A DNA stretch of 64,000 nucleotides from Punica granatum (taxonomy: Eukaryota; Streptophyta; Magnoliopsida; Myrtales; Lythraceae): NCBI RefSeq assembly GCF_007655135.1, contig NC_045133.1:2418001-2482000 (forward strand), in the 5' to 3' direction. Below are positions 59,701 through 64,000 of this stretch, piece by piece. Below the pieces are notes generated by a model. That model was not told the origin of the DNA, made no database searches, and saw only the letters and a list, made by a program, of their open reading frames with translations. The position numbers and the translations under genes were made by a program. Position 1 is the first letter of the stretch; each line of letters begins with the position of its first letter.

Positions 59701-61507
59701 AAATGAACATCTTTATAGCAATTGCCATTAACGGTCCACAAACTGAGTTTTTTCCCTCTAACTCTAGAGATCGTAAGTTTAACCATAAAGAGTGTTTGAG
59801 TTTCTCACTAAATGAAAAAAGAAGACTCCTATGGGTCGATTTTCGCATCTCTAAAGGCCATATGACTTAGTCCTCGCTCTCAATTTCAGAGTCACGTTCA
59901 CCACCTCTTTGTCTCTCTCTCTCTCTCTTTTTTTTCCTCGGTGCTTTATGTTTATGGCTCATTGATCCAGAAAAGAAAAGTCTCATAATATGTTGATTAA
60001 TCAAAGACTGATTCACCACATATTGGAGTCATAGTTATGCACCATTCATTGGAGTAATTTGTGCAAACTATGAAGTTTGTCTGGTTTGGGGATGAAAAGC
60101 AAAGAGAGAGAAAGAGGGAGGACGTGCATGAGAAGGAAGGGGGAAATGTATGGTTAGGTGGTATGACCGAGGGAAGGGATATATGTATATATAGAGAGCG
60201 GTCACCCTGGCCAACCATCAATGGGAATGGGAAAATAATAGGGAATCGACAAGAAGTGGAAGTCTTGAAGAGGCATTAAAGGGATACAGATAAATTAGAG
60301 ACAAAAGGTATGAATTTATGAAAGGGCATAATTGACATCTTCAAATGCAAAAGCACTTCAAGCTATTTCGCATTTTTTATTATAGACGATAATTTTGATT
60401 TTCTTTTTAATTTTTTGTAGGTTTTGAATTTCTTTTATATTCAAACTTTATTTTTGAATTTCCTAACTCTTTTGAAATTTATTTAGAATAATACTAATTT
60501 TTATTTTTAGTTAATTTTCTAATTCTTTATATTTTATTTTCTTTTTCTAAATTTTATTTTTTCCCTAAATTTTATGAGTTTTCCCTTTTCTATTTTTATG
60601 CAATTTATTATTTTACTTTTAATATTTTTTTGGTGCCATATTACTAACTGATTGTTATGTCATGTAAAAATTGACGAATGTTAGAATTAAAATTAAAATG
60701 ATTTTTATATTTCTGTAAAATAAAATCACGTTAGATTTGAAAAACTAAGTAAGTTTCATGATTCCTGATGCACTTAACCGAATAAGAGTATGAAAACATT
60801 CCAAGTTCTCTACTTAAATGAGTGAAAATACATCATAAGAAGATAATTTTATCGACCAAAGAATAATAGATTAGATGAAGTAAAGAGGCATGCATGCATC
60901 CTTTAGTCAATATGCATAGATAAAATGAAAAGATGAGTCTTAATGTATGAAAGAGCATATTTAGTCACTTTAGATGTGAAGAAGCGTGACTCTATGTGGC
61001 AAGATACTTGAATGAATTATATTTTTTTCCAGATACAATGAATGTGTAAAAGGTGGCTAAATTCATTGAATCCGTATAATATAAATTAAAATATGTCTAG
61101 GCTCATTGAAATGGTAAAATTGCAATTAAGAAAAATTGAAAAACACTTTATCAAGCTTCGTACTTTTATAATGGTAATAATAAATTAATTTTAGTTGATG
61201 ATGTATAAAGTATCTTGGCAAATCACAACACAATAAAAAGACATATATTCATCATATTTCTAAATTATTACAAGATATAACTTTTTTCCTAACAGGCATT
61301 GTTACAAAGGGTCATGTTTCATCATAATTAAAATATTAATTGAAAATATGTCTAAATATATTAAAAGATTTGATAGATTTTTGGAATGTTCAGATATATC
61401 AAATGGACGAAATCGACATCATAATAATTGTTTATATGTATTGAAGGGTAAAACGAGAATTATGAAAATTTAAGCACACAATATTGAGTTTCACACTTTT
61501 ATATATG
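56734..61507. other. Intergenic AT-rich DNA without recognised genes
   Basis: Apart from the MITE at 57815-58120 I see no supported feature. A more GC-rich patch at about 57480-57730 has short open frames on the minus strand (proline/serine/arginine-rich) with no family resemblance. CT-rich tracts occur near 59910-59930. Confidence 0.5.
57815..58120. mobile_element. hAT-like MITE, GTTTGGTTTTA family
   Basis: The left terminus GTTTGGTTTTACAATCAAAT, then TTTTAACTTT is the inverse of the right terminus AAATCAAAATTTAACTCTAC, then TTTAAAACCAAACACACC. The interior holds repeated AATTCAACAACACAATCATT-type text and no coding frame. Similar blocks occur at 26770-27065 and, less clearly, 25104-25440. 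The target-site duplication was not resolved. Confidence 0.6.
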
Positions 61508-61509
61508 TA

Positions 61510-61546
<37 letters not shown>

Positions 61547-61843
61547 TAATAGATAAATCTATGCCATGTATCTACGTACATATGCTTTTCCTATTCACAT
61601 TGTTTTGGATTTCTGCGAACGTCCCTTGACATGCAAAATGTTACTTATCATATTTCTAATTAATTAATTTGAAATCCAATAAAATGAAAATCATAATAAT
61701 ACGAAAATTTATTGTTCCGACCATGACTAATCCTTTGTTTTAAGTACCTTTCATAAATTCAACTCAGAATATATTAACTGAAAGCATAAAATCTCGTACA
61801 ACATTTAGGATATCTATTATATATTCTGATAGATATTGTCTAA

Positions 61844-62149
61844 TCTTTATTATTAGATATATATTATGAAATATATGAAACCCATAGTAAAAAAAAAAAC
61901 TAAACAGCGATTTTTTTTTGGAATGCTCTGCGATTTTAATGATGTTCACTTTTTTTCTTTGCTAAGTATTTTAATAATATTCCACACTCTTCATCATTAA
62001 CAATAAATATATAAATGTCATTTATGGAATATAACCTAAAATTACTACAAACCACCGATTCATATTATATTTCAAAGGTATATTACATGAAATTTTATTT
62101 AGAATATATATAATATAGAGTCCCATGCAACGCATGAACAAATGACTAG
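61844..62149 (+). mobile_element. Mini-Helitron candidate in duplication copy 2
   Basis: It starts TCTTTATTATTAGATATATA after A (61843) and ends ATGACTAG (62149), followed by C. A hairpin CATGC-AAC-GCATG lies 10 bases before CTAG. Same length, 306 bases, as the copy at 54367-54672, so it was present before the segment duplicated. Confidence 0.55.
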
Positions 62150-62712
62150 CTATTGCATAATTTTCTACTTTCACCAAACGCAAAGGAAAGCAGGAAAAAA
62201 AAATATTTCCATTTTTTTTAACAAGTTAGGCATGATTCGGCGTAAATTATCTTTGGCTAGATTATTTTCTTCATTGACATAAAATTAAGGACCAAAAATT
62301 TCATTTATTTTTTTCTTAAAGAAAAAGGTCAATTAGGTAGCTTGTTGTCTTTCCTCGGTCCCAACTCGACTCAAAAGAATAGAAAAAAAAAGAATTATTC
62401 CATGATCCTATCTTGCTAAAATATTTATAACAATTATCATCAAAAGTAAATTGAATTTTCTTTATCTCTGTCGTACTGATCAAGGACGCCACACAAAAAA
62501 TTCCATCATTTTCATATTCCTTCCATGTAAATTCAAAATAACTTTCCCATATTTATCATATCTTATTAGGAAAGTCCACCTTAAAGAATCAAGCCAGTAT
62601 ATTTGGTGAGATATTGCATGGTCCTATTAAGAGTTGCCTAACCAGGCACCTACACTGGTGGATCCAAATTATAAAATGTACGTCAGGGGTTTGCTCTTGT
62701 AGCTACTAAAAA

Positions 62713-63138
62713 ATGGCGAAGTTTTCCTCCACCTTAGTGATTTTCATGGCGGCTCTTCTGCTCCTTGCTTCATGTAAGTCTCCTCCCCTCCCCTTGAATT
62801 AAAATTCCCGGATCGACATCACCGAACCATATAATAAAGTATATCGGACTCGGTTTGGTTTAGTCGCATCGATCATATTAGATCTTAGGAGTACTAGATT
62901 GGTCGTGCTCTATTTTAATTAAGAAGGGGAATCGATTTTGATCGTTGGTTCTTTAATGTTCCGTCGAACTTTTGCAGGGTCGCCGTTGGCGGATGGTAGG
63001 GAAGTTTATGGAGAGAAGTACGCGACGTTGAAGCAGGAATGCAAGACGGTCTCCGAGTGCGGATTGCATTGTCTGCATTTTGGGTGTATTCCGAAAGCCT
63101 GTGCGGACGGTCTGTGCTCGTGTACATGTCACGGCTGA
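62713..63138 (+). CDS. Secreted defensin-like cysteine-rich peptide, 2 exons
   Basis: Exon 1 is 62713-62773 and exon 2 is 62978-63138, with GT/AG borders and phase 1, giving 73 residues. Residues 1-20 (MAKFSSTLVIFMAALLLLAS) are a clear secretory signal peptide, and the intron lies at its end, as in many plant defensin-like genes. The mature part is charged, then has eight cysteines spaced C-x5-C-x3-C-x4-C-x4-C-x4-C-x1-C-x1-C, ending CSCTCHG. A C-x3-C pair and a later C-x-C pair recall the cysteine-stabilised alpha-beta fold, but the spacing is not that of classical plant defensins. I therefore call it a DEFL/LCR-type peptide rather than a named family member. Role (defence, signalling or reproduction) unknown. 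The duplicate at 55803-55963 is broken. Confidence 0.8.
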
Positions 63139-64000
63139 CATATTTATGTTCGCTGAAAGTCGTGTGTTCACTTCTGCTAGGCATGCGCTAGCTAGCATGA
63201 CCATATGATTGCATGAATAAATTTGGTTTCCTTGTTTGAGAAAAAAAGAAAATTATTATTATTACTACTTTTTTTTTTTTAAGCATGTACCATTTGATAC
63301 TCAGAAGCCTATTATACCTCAACTATTTCATGTTCAAGTCAGATTAGTTCACTAAGTAATAAATCTTTTTTAATAATAAATTTTCTTTATTCACAAGACA
63401 CGAATATGTAATCATACTTAAGTTGAACAAATGCCGAATAATTTGATCAGCCTTACTTTTATAAGGAGGAAATCAATTTGATCTGTGGGAAAGAAATAAT
63501 TTACAGCTTTTTATGCTGAAGCAATTAAGTAACAAATTAATTTGTTTCTGCCTCTTGATAATTCGACCAGAACCCTTTATTTTTGTGCTTGATATAGGCA
63601 AAAGAAAATTCACAAATAAAAAAATGATCATGTCCCGCAGAGATGGCTCCAAATAAGCCACTCCCATATCATCTTCGATTGATTGCCTTTCTCAATCGTC
63701 TGCCATCATCGACTCTCCATAATTATTGAATTGGATAGTCCAATTTCGATCTATTACAATTCTTGAGTACGTTACGACTCGATTTTGGAGATGTTATGAT
63801 TTAGTTGGGCCACTCATGAGTCCCATCAGATTTGTCGCATAACATGGGGCTCATGTTCTATAATAATCGCATGGAGCTTTTTCTCGCGTACTTACTAAGG
63901 GGGACCATGACGAAACGCGGCGGGCTTTAGACTGAATAATTAATCCCTTGAATTTGTGTACCTAACATGGATAGCTCGTCTTTGATTCACTCGAAGAGGT

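Larger units (their letters stand above)
61508..64000. repeat. Segmental duplication, copy 2 (runs off the window)
   Basis: The match to 54041-56733 begins at an AAT microsatellite (AATAATAATAATAATAATGATAATAG) and continues to the last base of the window. Internal differences: 62430-62977 here is the intact promoter, exon 1 and intron of the peptide gene, and small insertions occur at about 63447-63500 and 63636-63664. Confidence 0.9.

Overview
The window is nuclear DNA of a flowering plant, almost certainly a eudicot. It has intron-rich genes of plant-only families, AT-rich intergenic DNA (TA, CT and TTA microsatellites) and decayed plant transposons. Homology recall fits a rosid such as Myrtales, but the species cannot be fixed from the sequence.

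Layout. 0-1.1 kb: last exons of a BSD-domain-type gene (+). 2.7-5.8 kb: an eight-exon O-fucosyltransferase-like GT106 gene related to rhamnogalacturonan I rhamnosyltransferases (+). 7.1-11.3 kb: an eleven-exon BIM1-type bHLH gene (-), convergent with the previous one. 12-28.6 kb: a long gene-poor stretch with a wrecked Ty1-copia fragment, a 41-base G run, MITE and SINE relics, local tandem repeats and an unusual density of CACGTG palindromes. 28.6-33.4 kb: a RING-PHD gene (-) whose 2.7 kb first intron carries a decayed acidic-repeat coding block on the same strand. 33.7-36.6 kb: a local duplication, a foldback MITE and an F-box/LRR pseudogene (+). 37.6-49.6 kb: three UGT89-like glycosyltransferase genes, all on the minus strand, separated by a non-autonomous CACTA element, a Helitron and a LINE relic. 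52.3-54.0 kb: an FtsH3/10-like pseudogene (-). 54-64 kb: two copies of a 2.5-2.7 kb segment carrying a small secreted cysteine-rich (defensin-like) peptide gene, intact at 62.7-63.1 kb and decapitated at 55.8 kb.

How it fits together. The accessory part, 37-64 kb, is shaped by local duplication. The second and third UGT genes share diverged upstream DNA that contains perfectly spaced as-1-type elements (TGACG, 7 bases, TGACG), the known target of TGA bZIP factors in salicylate and xenobiotic responses. Their coding regions share a 580-base perfectly identical tract, which suggests gene conversion. The duplication appears to end at the point where the FtsH gene is cut off. Exon boundaries were read by hand from GT/AG sites and reading phase; family names come from recalled family knowledge, with no database search run.
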